From assembly GCA_025738555.1 (NCBI GenBank), contig JAOVFP010000011.1, forward strand, positions 1,302,001-1,366,000: a stretch of DNA of 64,000 bases, written 5' to 3'. Positions 21,344-32,277 of this stretch are shown here, piece by piece. Below the pieces are notes generated by a model. The model had not been told where the DNA came from and did not search any database. It saw only the letters and a program-made list of their open reading frames with translations. The position numbers were made by a program, and so were the translations under genes. How positions within the stretch are numbered: the first letter of the stretch is position 1; every line of letters begins with the position of its first letter. The DNA comes from Cyathus striatus. Taxonomy: Eukaryota > Basidiomycota > Agaricomycetes > Agaricales > Nidulariaceae.

Positions 21344-21554
21344 ATTCGGTGTTTGCGTGTTTGAATGCGTAAGTGTGTAATCCGGATATGAAAGAAGTCC
21401 TTCGACTTCTGATAGCGAATCTATAGAAGAGTTTTGTGGGTCGTTAATTGACAGTCTAAGTTCTTGCGAGAGGACTCGAATCGGTTTTTGATGAGCCGGT
21501 GATTTATTTCTTTCCGGTCTTCGTGAGATTTTGAATTTTCAAATTGAATGAAGC

Positions 21555-21573
21555 CCCCTCGCGGTGGGCTCCA
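21555..21573 (-). other. Primer-binding-site-like sequence of complete element
   Basis: Three bases from the 5' LTR. On the minus strand it starts TGGAGCCCACC, matching a tRNA ending in CCA. The same 19 bases occur in the left element at 4630-4648. The primer tRNA was not identified from sequence alone. Confidence 0.8.
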
Positions 21574-21576
21574 AGT

Positions 21577-22293
21577 TGTGAGACGGTAAGTGTTATTGAA
21601 GGGGAAACGATAGTTTCGGCGAGCGCGACTGGGTCCGTCAGTCGCTAGTGGCTTCAAGTCGAGAATATAAGTCTTGAGAATAAGTATGGGATAAGTCTGA
21701 GGTAATCAGACTTCGAGTTTTAATATCGATGTGCAAGAGCGAATGCTTGAGAGATAATGAGAATAGTGTCGACCCGAGGGCGCTCTTCTTGAGCTACTTG
21801 ACCCTTGTCGAGCAGTGGAGAGTGGATAGGATAGATGTGAACTGCTGTATTCAACTGAGGGGATGTAGCTAGCTACAGAGGGGTTTATATATGTAAATAT
21901 CTATGCGAGTCATATAAAATTTAAAAGGTAAATTAGGATAAAGAAAAACATAGCCTTGAGGGGATGCGTGCGGCAACGCGTGTTGAGTGTTGTCGCTTTT
22001 CTGCCATTGTCGATTGCTGAGTCCGATTCCGTGGGTGTTGTCCGAGCCGAATCGGGATGTTTGCTTTCGGGGTTGTTTGGTTCGGCACGTGACTTGTTGG
22101 TTTCGGAACGCGTCGACTTTGGTGGAATAACTTTTATATTCCTCTGACTTCATCGTTCTCCGTCTTCGATCTGCCCTGTTCGGCATGCGCGCACAATGGT
22201 CTGGTATGTGTTTCCTTTGTATTGTTATTAGGATTCTGACGTGGACTATGTATTATAGGTGATTTCATACGTAGGCCGCTGACAGGCCTTACA
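21577..22293 (-). repeat. 5' LTR of complete Ty3/gypsy element
   Basis: Identical to 13047-13763 over 717 bp. Should contain the Pol II promoter driving minus-strand transcription of gag and pol. Followed by TCTT, the right copy of the target duplication. Confidence 0.96.
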
Positions 22294-22297
22294 TCTT

Positions 22298-23129
22298 ATA
22301 GCTGGGGTTTAACTGCCCATTAAGTATGGAATAAAGCCTTCATGACATCGAAGACTATATTGTATGTTTATTTCGGAGTACAGACTGCATCAAGGAAGAC
22401 TCAACCTTGACAATCGGACAGTACAGAATCGCAGGCCCATCTACCATATTTTTTCTCTGACTGTTTTTTTAGGTGGGCACTGCCAAATTTAAAGCCCTTT
22501 AGACTGCCGTTCAAAGTATCGTTGGTTCAACTGGATGTGTGTGCATGGTTACTTATATTTACTTATAGGTTTGAATTTGAGTCGCCATAGGAGATTAACT
22601 ATTTGTTAATGCCATACTATAAGATTCAGATTGGTAGAGCATATTTATCCACCCACAAGGAGTCATTACTTACAGTATTCAAAGATGTCACTGGAACACA
22701 CACGGTCCAAGGATGAAGCCGCCTGTGTTAGTAACTAGTAACAATTATGTGTGTGCTTTCATGTGCTTCAGTTCATATCTACAAGTAACGTCATGAATGA
22801 TAATTCACAATTCACATCAATGCCTACTAAAACTGCTGTCAGCTCAGGTCTCAGATCTCATTATTCTTCAGCTGACACGAAGTGCTAACTTTTTGCTATT
22901 ACATATCCCAAATCTATCTCAAAAATTGGTTTTAAAGTACTGCAAGGCAACAAGGACTCGATGTCAAGTTCTGAGCTTTATGAACAGTTGGACTTCAGAT
23001 TTAATGTGATTAAAATTGGAAATGAAGTGTTTACAAGTTGAAAATTGTTTGAGACAAGCAGTTTAGTATTTAAAACACTTGAAATCGCCATAATTGAATG
23101 CTCAAAGCTCCCCAAGAGCCCCAAAACCT
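22298..23129. other. Intergenic, no gene seen
   Basis: AT-rich sequence without a convincing coding frame or repeat boundary. Confidence 0.55.
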
Positions 23130-23345
23130 CAAAACCATCGAAAACTGGACTGTCCGGAAAAAAATACCGTTTCTAGAGGTCGTTCCGCATTTTCCGGACA
23201 AACTTTGAAGAACAGTTGCTATGTCGTTCCGAAAACGGACAAAATGTCGCAAAACCTGGACGGACAGAAATTCGAAAAATGGGGTATTTTTCGGAACGAC
23301 CTTTACCGTAATAATCCAGGGTCCTCCCGGAACCTGGCGATTTTA
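23130..23345. repeat. Second copy of GTCGTTCC..CGGAC repeat family, inverted
   Basis: Contains GGTCGTTCCG..CCGGAC and TGTCGTTCCGAAAACGGAC and ends with the complement of the leader found at 11334 (CGACCTTTACCGTAATAATC, then CAGGGTCCTCCCGG). The two sites share the leader and the split motif in opposite orientation, which defines a dispersed repeat family of unknown class. Confidence 0.65.
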
Positions 23346-25200
23346 TTTGCAGTGGTATGCATGGATATGATATGCATGGCTTATTTCATTCTTTATGGTC
23401 TATTTGAGGAGAATTTTAAGTTACAGACTAAATGAAGCCAATAATTCAACTTAAATAGGATGTATCTATGTCTTAATATTGTAGCAAGTCCGCACGAAAG
23501 CTGTAGCGTCAATAGAAACATTATACAATCTAATGGCAATAAGACTGAAAACAACATACTCGTTAGCGACATCAATGAGTTTTAAGCTTAGTCAAAGCTT
23601 AGTAATTAATACTAGCCGAGACCCTGTCAGGATATGCGTTGTCCAGGTTCCGGTTACCAAATCGTCAGGAGACTTCAGAATAAAAATATTCACAGCACAT
23701 TAAAGAGAACCTCAAAAATTCTGATTCAAAGTGTGATAGTATCTAAAATAAAAACATAATAAAGCACACACATTTTATGTTCGAAAAATAGACACTGGAG
23801 TGGACAATTCACATTTTACGCTAGAGTGTCCAGGATCTAGATCGGCAACAGTATTGCGCCCCTCGAACTTACTGAAATCGCACTTCGGGATTTTAGTTTA
23901 ATTATTGTATTTAGGATTTACATTCTAAGTATTTTATTAAGTAAAGACTCTCGTCGCGTGACGCAACAGACCTGCTAGCGTCACAGGTGCTGCTTTTGAC
24001 CGTCTAACGTAGAATCGACAGTGCAAATATCTGTGAGTATGTTATTGTATAAATAAAACGTAATAAACTCGAAGCACTTACAGTCCGTGAAAGTCAGGGC
24101 AAAGTCAGGGTTTTGAAATTTTAACGGCCAAAAGTATTTATTATGTCATCCTGTCACGCAATAGCGTTACTTATGTAATCCAGCTGTTTTCTGAAACTTT
24201 TGGCCATAAATTTCATGCTGTGCAGTTGAGTTTGAATTATTTCGGCATCCTCCTTAATTCACCTTTGTCAGTCCCCTTTCAGCAACCTTTCAGCGACCAT
24301 CTCTCTGTCTCCAGTATCACGTCATACACTGCGCTTATATATCTTGTGTTTCTACTTAGGTGATACCTTCTTTTGTATTTTTAACCTTATTATCATGCTA
24401 ATTTGTGCTACGTCTTTTTATTTCGGGGCATGGCACTGCTCCTTTACCAATTCCAATGCCTATGTCACATGTGAATATTTATATCTACTCTTTTGTCATA
24501 ACTTTACCTCTACAATCTTGATACTTGCCTGTCTTCCCAATGCAACTTTTTGAGATTGATAAATTTTCGTGCCTTCGTCCCCGGAGTCTCACCTCTTTTG
24601 TGCCTGCCTGGCAAATTAGTCCAACAGGTGGTATTTTCCTCCCTCACTGACCTTCTACCTCACTTATCGGGACCTCTCCCTTTACTTAAACAGTTCATGT
24701 AGATATTTCCTACTTCATTCAAGTACATATTGCTCAGTTCAAATGTCTCATTGTTAGTGGGCCTTATTTGTTATTTCATAGGCTACCAATGTGTGAATGA
24801 TTATAGCAGAAGATATCATATCTTATGTAACCCAACATTCAGTAATAATAACTGATTATGATGATTTTCATTGTGGCTTTTGGTCCTAGTACAGCTTTCT
24901 TGTATCAATCCAAATCGGTTACCGAGTTTCAATATCAATCACGAACATTATGATCCATTATCGAAGTATACCGCACATCTTGGTACTTAAACCGTTTAAC
25001 TCAGTTCGCGACTTTTATCACTAGATGGATATGAGGCAACATTGACGCCGTTGCGAAATCATCGGCTTTTCGATATTTTGTTCATCAGGAATTAGGCACT
25101 GCAATTTGAACCTTATCTTTCATATTAATCAAAAAAAGGAAATCTAGTACGAAGCTTCATGACGCTCACTGAATTCAAGCCCTTACAATCCCTCCCGGAG
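23346..25200. other. Intergenic, nothing recognised
   Basis: AT-rich, with a pyrimidine-rich segment near 24240-24680. No frame with family features was recognised. The last few hundred bases probably hold the promoter of membrane protein A. Confidence 0.5.
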
Positions 25201-26327
25201 ATGTCAGTATTTTTTCAGACTCGTTTTATTCCAATTTTACTTGCCCTTCTTTCTGCCACAAAAGCTGTTGTCGTCAATGTTACTGTGGATGACACATCTG
25301 CAGATCCACTAACCGGAAAACATATTAACTACCTTCCCGAAAGTTTATGGAATATTGGGCCAACATGTAAAGGTTGCTCTGCGAATGTTGACAAAGAACA
25401 GATGCACAATGAAACTTGGCACGACGGTACAGTAAGTTCAGAATTACTCAAGTCATTTCGTTTACTTCGTGGAACTCATTCAGTGTATACAAGTACTTCC
25501 CATATGGTTCTCCTCATCAGTTTGAAGGGCCACTAAATGCTACCTTTGCTTTCAATGGTACATTTCGTTTATATCTCAGAAGTCGTCACAAACACCATTT
25601 ATTAAACAGGAAGTGCGATATATATATTCTGTGCCATCGCTTTATCAAACAGAATTCCAGCAGGCTACAGTAATATGACTTTCTACATCGACAATGAGGT
25701 CGTTGGCCGTTTCGAACGGACTCCGCCTGGAGTTAAAAATTCCTACCAATATAACATTTTGGTTTACTCCAATACATCTATGATACCAGGAGAACACACA
25801 TTCGTGCTGCAAAATGGACAGAAAGAAGGAGGTGGAAAAACGTCATTGACTCTCTTCGATTATCTGATTTACTCGTAAGATTTAGGTTTATTCATATTAT
25901 AATCCTTACTGAGAAATATAGTTATGACGATGCCGTAGAGCCAACAACCAGCGCGACTACTCCCACGATCTCTTTATCTAGTCAAACTTTCCCAACATCT
26001 ACACATTCTAGCTCAAAGGCACCAGCTAGGTCTGTCAGCGCGGCACTGATTGGGGGGACAGTTAGTGCAATTGTTGGGACACTGATCTCAGTAGCAATTG
26101 TATGCACATGGGTCATTCGAAGACGCAGGAAACTTGCTGTTGGAGGACCTGACTATCCCAAATCAGCTTCAAGGGAGCAGCTTGACAATCGTGACATACC
26201 TGATACTAGTAGCACCTCACAACCACTCTCGAATACCTATGAAGACGGATTCCCTACAATGTCGGATTTTCCTATGGGATACGGCATTGGAATAGGAAAA
26301 TATAGCCTGCGCTCCCCGGGTTATTGA
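25201..26327 (+). CDS. Type I membrane protein A with VNVTVDD..LFDYLVYS ectodomain
   Basis: Exons 25201-25431, 25494-25557, 25610-25874 and 25922-26327 give 321 residues; all borders are GT-AG and phases agree. An in-frame upstream ATG exists at 25159, but the chosen start gives a good signal peptide (MSVFFQTRFIPILLALLSAT). The ectodomain holds VNVTVDDTSADPLTG, a Cys pair in CKGC, NETWHDGT, SAIYIFCA, MTFYIDNEVVG, HTFVLQNG and LFDYLIYS, with several N-glycosylation sites. A Ser/Thr stalk, a TM helix (about residues 225-250) and RRRRK follow. The tail (GPDYPKSASREQL.., ending SLRSPGY) differs from the shared tail of B, C and the GH16-like genes and lacks PPxY. It is likely a cell-surface protein; ligand unknown. 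I recall this ectodomain type as common among uncharacterised agaricomycete proteins. Confidence 0.8.
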
Positions 26328-26861
26328 AATATGTTACGAGTTTCATTTGAAAACTCATCCGATTCTCTCAATTCGTCCTATGAAACGTAAGAAACCTGTG
26401 ATTTGTTATGACATCGAGACCTCAAAATACCGTGTATGTTGTATAACTATAGAACTAGAACTATTTTGCAAAGTCGTCAGCATAGCACTAAATTTAAATG
26501 TTGCAGGGTACAAGTGTACTAAAGGTCGCTGGAACTGAACGATGATGTAGCATGGAATGCAGTACGCTAGTGGACTCTATGGTCTAACTATAGTCGCGAG
26601 CTCTTAATACGATGGCTACCAAGATTTGTCTGTGAGCTCTACATCCTCCCTTCAGCTCAATAAGGCGCCTATAATTCAACAGATAGCTACCACTGACGCA
26701 TATCTAACTTCGTAACAAAATGATGTGTTGATGGTTAATAAGAGTCAGCACGTATCAGTTCAGCAGAAGTGGAACTTTGAATTGATTTTGGATGAGCAAT
26801 ACTACATGGTTCATCAATGCATCAATCACGCCCATCCGACTTCATTATATTTCTTCCCTAG
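26328..26861. other. 3' flank of gene A, no gene seen
   Basis: No coding frame with support. The last 9 bases before the next element's left end (26862-26870, GGCTTCAAG) are its target duplication. Confidence 0.5.
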
Positions 26862-26870
26862 GGCTTCAAG

Positions 26871-27760
26871 TAGTCTCGGCTTTCCATCCGTTTTCGGCGA
26901 TTCGTCCTAAAAAGGACTTCCTAGTCTCGGCTTTCCATCCGTTTTCGGCGATTCGTCCTAAAAAGGACTTCCTACCTCAACCGTCTGGGAAATCTCCAAC
27001 GACTTTAGGAGGGGTGTGCATTCCGCGGTTATCGGGAATTCGGAAGGCCTTTTTGCACGACTAAGGCCTGGAAATATGCACGTGATCCACCCGTTTTGGT
27101 GTATATTCCTGATTTGTAATCACAGTTGTGCTATCAAAACTTGGTTGAAACATCATGTCCTCCGCATATTTTTGTTATTCTGTATCATTATCTTTGACAA
27201 ATATATTTAGATCATGCTCTTAGCTATGATCTCGACTCACACTTTGCACAATTTACTTATTGAAGAATACAGAGCACGCTGAGCTTTAATGGACCCTGGA
27301 AACTCAACATAATCTCTGCAGGGGATACTCTTCTGGTGGAGATCTAAAAAGGTGGGAGACCTACAGAAGATGAAAAACAATCTTTATTCAAGATCATTTC
27401 AATGTATTCAAAGTTCAAATTCTCTTAAGTAATAGGTAAAAGTTATACATAACTGGCTATGAATTTGAGGGCACGGAACGATATTATAGCAACATGACAT
27501 GGATTAAATATATTTATTCAAAAAGGTAGATACAAAGTAACAAAACTATGGAAATATGGATGAATTCAGTGGATGGTGGGTGGAGGATGCGACGCGTTTC
27601 GATGGCACAACTGTGATTACAAAGCAAAGAAAGGCCTTCCGAATTCCCGATAATCGCGGAATGCACACCCCTCCTAAAGTCGTTGGAGATTTCCCAGACG
27701 GTTGCAGTAGGAAGTCCTTTTTAGGACGAATCGCCGCAAACGGATGGGTAGCCGAGACTA
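26871..27760. mobile_element. Non-autonomous element with long inverted repeats and 9-bp target duplication (MULE-like)
   Basis: Direct repeats GGCTTCAAG flank the element (26862-26870 and 27761-27769). Terminal inverted repeats start TAGTCTCGGC and extend about 130-180 bp (left about 26871-27052, right about 27630-27760), sharing GGCGATTCGTCCTAAAAAGG and GGGGTGTGCATTCCGCG. The left arm contains a 51-bp perfect tandem duplication (26872-26922 and 26923-26973). There is no transposase frame in the roughly 580-bp centre. Long TIRs with a 9-bp duplication are typical of Mutator-like elements. Confidence 0.8.
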
Positions 27761-27830
27761 GGCTTCAAGTCCTTTATTCCCTTCCCCAAGTAGCTTGAAT
27801 GGGTTCTATGTATAGCTCATTAATCCTTAT

Positions 27831-27980
27831 TTAGCCGTTGCGAGCGCAACTCTTGTCAATGTCACTGTAGACGACTGTTCCATCTGGGAGTGAATGGTAC
27901 TCTGGTTTAACCTGTAATGACTGCGCGGCAGCTCTAGATGTAGAGCGTATGCACGGTGGAACATGGCATGATAGTACTGT
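27831..27980 (+). pseudogene. Remnant of first exon of a VNVTVDD-type membrane protein
   Basis: Reads ATLVNVTVDD, then frame-disrupted sequence, then in another frame CNDCAAALDVERMHGGTWHDST followed by a GTGAGT donor. This matches exon 1 of genes A-D with an internal deletion. No later exon follows; ferredoxin copy 1 begins about 110 bp downstream, so the gene was truncated. Confidence 0.7.
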
Positions 27981-28089
27981 GAGTTCGCACATAGTGCAGG
28001 TAATAATAGTAGACCAGAATAAGCACAAAGGAGAGAATAACCTTAAGTGTGGGAACTGCCATCACTTTTGGTACCCACGAGTATCCAAC

Positions 28090-28846
28090 ATGACAACGAG
28101 CTCCCTATTTCCCACACGAACACACCGTAGAACGATACACGCATCCTCTAGTACGCCCCTCCTTTATCTCCGCAGGACTGCACCTAACCTCCTCACCCTT
28201 CCAGTCGTCCAACACTCAGGGATCGACCGTCCCGAACTCGGGACTGGGTGAGTAAGTCTTTTCTCCCTCAATGCATCTCGGCTTGGCTGAGCGTGGTACA
28301 CTACAGTATTAAAGTCACATTCGAGGATTCGAAAGGGAATTTGATTAGGACGGTGGAAGCTAATGAGGGGGTTGATACTTTGGCTATTGCGCATGAGTAT
28401 AATATTGATTTGGAGGGTGAATGCCTTTTTATATGGTTTGGTATGGGAGTGCGGTTGTGCGCGGAGGGTATTCTTGTGAGGAGGGTGGTACTGCCTTTAA
28501 GCTAGTCAATATTGGGCTCGCTGCTCTCTATGCTATTATATCCACGGTCCTCTCCCTCTCTCCCTCCCCCCCTCTCTTTCCCTCCCGTTCTTTCCAACAC
28601 TAACCCCTCTCCCCAGGCGCATGCGAAGGCTCAATAGCATGTTCAACATGCTACACCATCCTCCCCCTACATATCTATAATACACTCCCCGAAGTAGACG
28701 ACGACGAAAACGACATGCTCGATATGGCGTTCGGCTTGACTGATACCAGTCGTTTCGGGTGTCGGGTGAAGCTTACGAAGGAGATGAGGGGTATGGTGGT
28801 TACGTTGCCTAGTGCGACTAGGAATATGTTCGTTGATGGTGTGTGA
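28090..28846 (+). CDS. Adrenodoxin-type [2Fe-2S] ferredoxin, copy 1
   Basis: Exons 28090-28247, 28307-28416 and 28617-28846 give 165 residues with consistent phases. The N-terminal 50 residues are Arg/Ser/Thr-rich without acids ([12 protein letters not shown]), as in a mitochondrial presequence. The ferredoxin domain follows: [29 protein letters not shown], the cluster motif [10 protein letters not shown] (C-x5-C-x2-C), [17 protein letters not shown], a fourth ligand in FGCRVKL, and [12 protein letters not shown]. Family role: a mitochondrial electron carrier in Fe-S cluster and heme A synthesis (Yah1/adrenodoxin). Relative to copy 3 it lacks about 60 N-terminal codons, and the residue after the third Cys is Tyr instead of His. 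It ends shortly after FVDG rather than with the usual C-terminal tail. Confidence 0.72.
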
Positions 28847-28984
28847 TTCAATTTGAACTTTGGGAGGGGGGTGCTGATGAGATTTGGGGGGGGGGGTTAC
28901 GCCTCTTGCCGCCTCACAAGGAGTACTCTCACGTGCATCTGATCTAACACTCGACATCTCTATTGCTAATCGTTGTACATCCCA

Positions 28985-29280
28985 TCTAGTTCAGCATCGT
29001 CCACGAAATCCTTATCGAACCAGATGGTGTGGAGGATGACCTATTGCCGACGAACACGAGCTGGCTAGGGTACCAGGTGGAGGCTGATGATGGTCATGGA
29101 TCTTGTCCAGCTGCTACGAGGAATACCTTGCCGATGGTATGTGTGTTGTTTTTCGGTATATGGGCGGAGACGGATGAGATGGTGATGCAGCTGCCAGTTG
29201 CTAGCTGCGTTCGTTGATGGTAGCTATCTCAACACCGTCGGAGAAGTGGAAGACGACCTACTATATGTATTCCACCATTA
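28985..29280 (+). pseudogene. Extra degenerate copies of ferredoxin terminal exon
   Basis: Downstream of copy 1, after a CCCATCTAG acceptor-like site, the sequence reads EPDGVEDDLLP, SWLGYQVEADD and AATRNT, echoing [17 protein letters not shown] and SATRNM of the real last exon. A shorter second echo follows at 29180-29280 (CAACACCGTCGGAGAAGTGG.. with EVEDDL). The same arrangement follows copy 2. Confidence 0.6.
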
Positions 29281-29735
29281 TATTAATATAGTGACGAACT
29301 AGTGATTGGTGAACGTTTAAACTCGCAGATATGAACTCAATGCTGCTGAACCTCACTCGACCTATAACATCCTTTCGACAGTGACGTAAACTGTGCTTAT
29401 CTACTCAGACAATTCTAAAACAAGTGAGACTGGTCAAGGTTAAACCAATCCAGATGCCAACTCGGAATTATCTATAGACGAGATCATCAAGAGACTACGC
29501 TTGGCAACGCCAAAAGTTCAAAATATAGCAGCCCAAATTTTTTTGACTCAGATGACGAATTCAGAAGGTGTATAGACATCTTTGTTGGTATTTGAACATA
29601 TCTTTACAAATAAACAAAAGCGGAATGTTACGTTGCTTAAGTAGACAGGATCTCTCTTGGGATTTGAACGCATCGTTTATATTAAAATAAAAGTGGGTTT
29701 TCAATGAATCGAAGACCATAGTTTTCCTCTCAGCG

Positions 29736-32277
29736 ATGTTAGCTTTTCTTCCGACTCGCTTATATCCGGCTGTGCTTACCCTTCTTTCAATCGCAAATGC
29801 AGTCGTCGTCAATATTACTGTGGATGATGCATCTCCAGATCCATTAACTGGATTCTCAATTACCTATCTTCCACTGAAGTTATGGAATAATGGGCCAGCG
29901 TGTACCAGCTGCACTGCACATGCTGACAAAGAGGAGATGCATAATGGAATATGACATGACACTACAGTAAGTTCAGGGTTGCTCAAGCCAATTTGTTTAC
30001 TTTGCAGAACTCATTTAGTGTATACAAGTACTTCTCCTCTGATTCTCCTCATCCTTCTAAAGGGCCTCTTAATGCTACGTTTGCTTTTAATGGTACGTTT
30101 CTTCCAGATATCGGAAACCGTCATAAACCCCATTTTATATATAGGAAGTGCAATATATATATTCTGTGCCATAGCTTTATCAAATAACGCTCCCGACGGC
30201 AACAGTAATATGACCTTCTATATTAATAATGAAGTCGTTGGTCATTTTGAACAGAAACCTCCTGGAGATAATAAAACCTACCAATACAACGTTTTGGTTT
30301 ACTCCAATACATCTATGATACCAGGAGAACACATATTCGTGCTTCAAAATGGACAGGAAGGAGGCGGTGGAAACACGTCACTGATTCTCTTCGATTACTT
30401 GGTTTATTCGTAAGCATTACATGTATTCGTATCATAATCCCTTGCTGAGAAATATAGTTACGAGGATGGCGTGGAACCAACATTCAGCGCATCTACTCCC
30501 ACTATTCCCTCATCGAGTGCAACATCCGCAACATCTTTAAGTTCTGGCCCTCATACAGGAAAATTCGAAGGCATGTCAACAATTATTATTGTAGGCGGTA
30601 TATGCGGCTTCCTCTCAATTGCCGTGTCAGCTTTCCTGATCTATAAGCGGCGAAAAAAAACAGCCATCGTGCCATTCTTAAGTACTCGGCAGGGTGATAT
30701 CTATGTGGTGCATAATCCGATGAATGTGCCACCACGACCGAAATCATAGAGATAGTTACTATGGAAAGCCTAACGACCACGCTCAATTTCATCAAACGAA
30801 ATTGAGTTCCGACATTCGGCATTACGGCTTTCTCGGTTAGATATTTTATTCGATAACGCCCACATAGGAATGTAATTCCATACTGTATTACGTAAGCTAC
30901 TAATACAATATTAGTTTTAATGCACTTATGTATACAACGTTGACTACTTATGGCTGCAGTATACTTGTTCATCAGCCGTTAATAAAGCACGCTTGTTTTA
31001 ATTTTGTACTAGTGTACACCATCCAGAGCACTAGAAGAAAAACCGGGCACCTATTCAACATGTGCTTCAACACTTATGCCATGTGACACGCTCAAGGACC
31101 ACCCTGGACCTGGGACCGGGGTCGAATCTTCACTGTTACATCCAATATATACAACTGTATTAATAGGCTTTTTGTCCAGTCATACTATGTGCATGCAAGG
31201 TATACAGCTACATTATTATTGTGGTACTACTGTAGTCAGTTTTTCTTTGACACCGTTGAATAGTGTTACTTTTGAATAAGATGTGGCGGGCTCGAACAAA
31301 TATACTGTTACATAAAAGTCTGATCACTGAACGTTGAATGTTTGAACGTACAGGCTCATAGCAACTCATGGTATAATTTTTTGTATCACGCTCAGTCATC
31401 GGATGACAGAATTTGTAATGCTCGACGTCTATTGTAGCTTGTAAGTTCAGCACGTTTGCGTTTAAATTCACGCTCATGTTGTGAGGTCACCTTATAACCT
31501 ATATACATGTAACAGGAATGCACAATCCTCTTCTACATTAACAGGTATATAAATATTTTTCGACCGGCGGACTGCTCGACTTTACCAGTGGTTACTGGTA
31601 TTTATAAAAATCCAATGAATGTTTTCAGATCCATTTATGCAATTAAGTCGCGCTCACGCTCACTATTAGATTGCAGTTGTTTTTATACAACATTTACATT
31701 GTTCTCGTAGTACTGTTCCAGTTGGCACCGATAAATAGTGCAATTTTAAATCAAGGTGTAGTACAAGCTCAGACGATTAAAATCTACTTTCACAATCAAT
31801 TCTGAACATATTTGCTCATAAGCTCATGCTCACAATCTGAAATGCCCCACTGTCTCTTGTATATTTACTTACCAGAAAGGATATCTATTAGAAGTCAAGT
31901 GTAGTTATGCGCTCTTCAGAATAATGAAGATGCTCATACTCAAGCACTCCAAAAGTGCTCAATATTCAAGCCTACATACAACGGACCAATGCTCATTGCC
32001 AAGTTGTCGGCAACCCTTGGATATGGGTTTTAACAGATCATTACGTAATCGCTTGCCGAAGATCCGGAGAAAGCCGACGTCGGAACTCATTTCCATTTGA
32101 TGGGATTGAGCGTGGTCGTTAGGCTTTCCATAAGTTACCGCTTCAGTCCCCTTGGAAGTGATAGAACTGCTCGAGGAGAATGATATGCTAAAGAAGCGGT
32201 TAGCCGAAGTTACGGGGTCGGTGGCGGGGGAGACACTACCGCCGACTTATTATGAGGGTGATAAAAATGACGCATGA
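29736..32277 (+). pseudogene. Type I membrane protein B, broken (nonsense, deletion, transposon insertion)
   Basis: Nearly the same gene as C. Signal peptide MLAFLPTRLYPAVLTLLS, VNITVDDASPDPLTG, then where A, C and D have GTWHDGT the codon TGG has become TGA (near 29951), giving a premature stop. The later exons are recognisable: SAIYIFCAIALSN, MTFYINNEVVGHFE, LFDYLVYS, TM helix, YKRRKK, STRQGDIYVVHNPMNVPPRPK. About 7 bp are deleted after PPRPKS (near 30747), and a 1373-bp transposon sits at 30760-32132. The tail resumes at 32139 (VIELLEENDMLKKRLAEV, then LPPTYYEGDKNDA, stop at 32275-32277). It was a shared-tail member with PPTY at its end. Confidence 0.82.
30760..32132. mobile_element. Non-autonomous DNA transposon in gene B (6-bp target duplication)
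   Basis: Flanked by AGTTAC (30754-30759 and 32133-32138). Terminal inverted repeats are perfect for 28 bp from TATGGAAAGCCTAACGACCA and similar for about 60 bp. Near the right end, the word GCTCA recurs many times (31640-31995), like subterminal transposase-binding repeats. No transposase frame. The superfamily is undetermined. Confidence 0.85.

Larger units (their letters stand above)
13047..22293 (-). mobile_element. Complete Ty3/gypsy LTR retrotransposon with antisense accessory gene
   Basis: A 9247-bp element is flanked by TCTT direct repeats (13043-13046 and 22294-22297) and bounded by two 717-bp LTRs that start TG and end CA. I compared the LTRs block by block and saw no difference, so insertion was recent. 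Reading on the minus strand, the order is 5' LTR, primer-binding-like site, gag-protease, pol (RT, RNase H, integrase), an antisense spliced gene, 3' LTR. Both large frames are open. Protease-RT-RNaseH-integrase order assigns it to Ty3/gypsy. A GPF/Y-like module follows the integrase core; no chromodomain was recognised. Confidence 0.95.

Noticed and set aside
11334..23345. The two GTCGTTCC repeats as ends of one large transposon enclosing the retrotransposon
   Set aside because: Although inverted, they are not terminal-like, lack flanking duplications and the sequence between them is ordinary intergenic DNA plus the retroelement.
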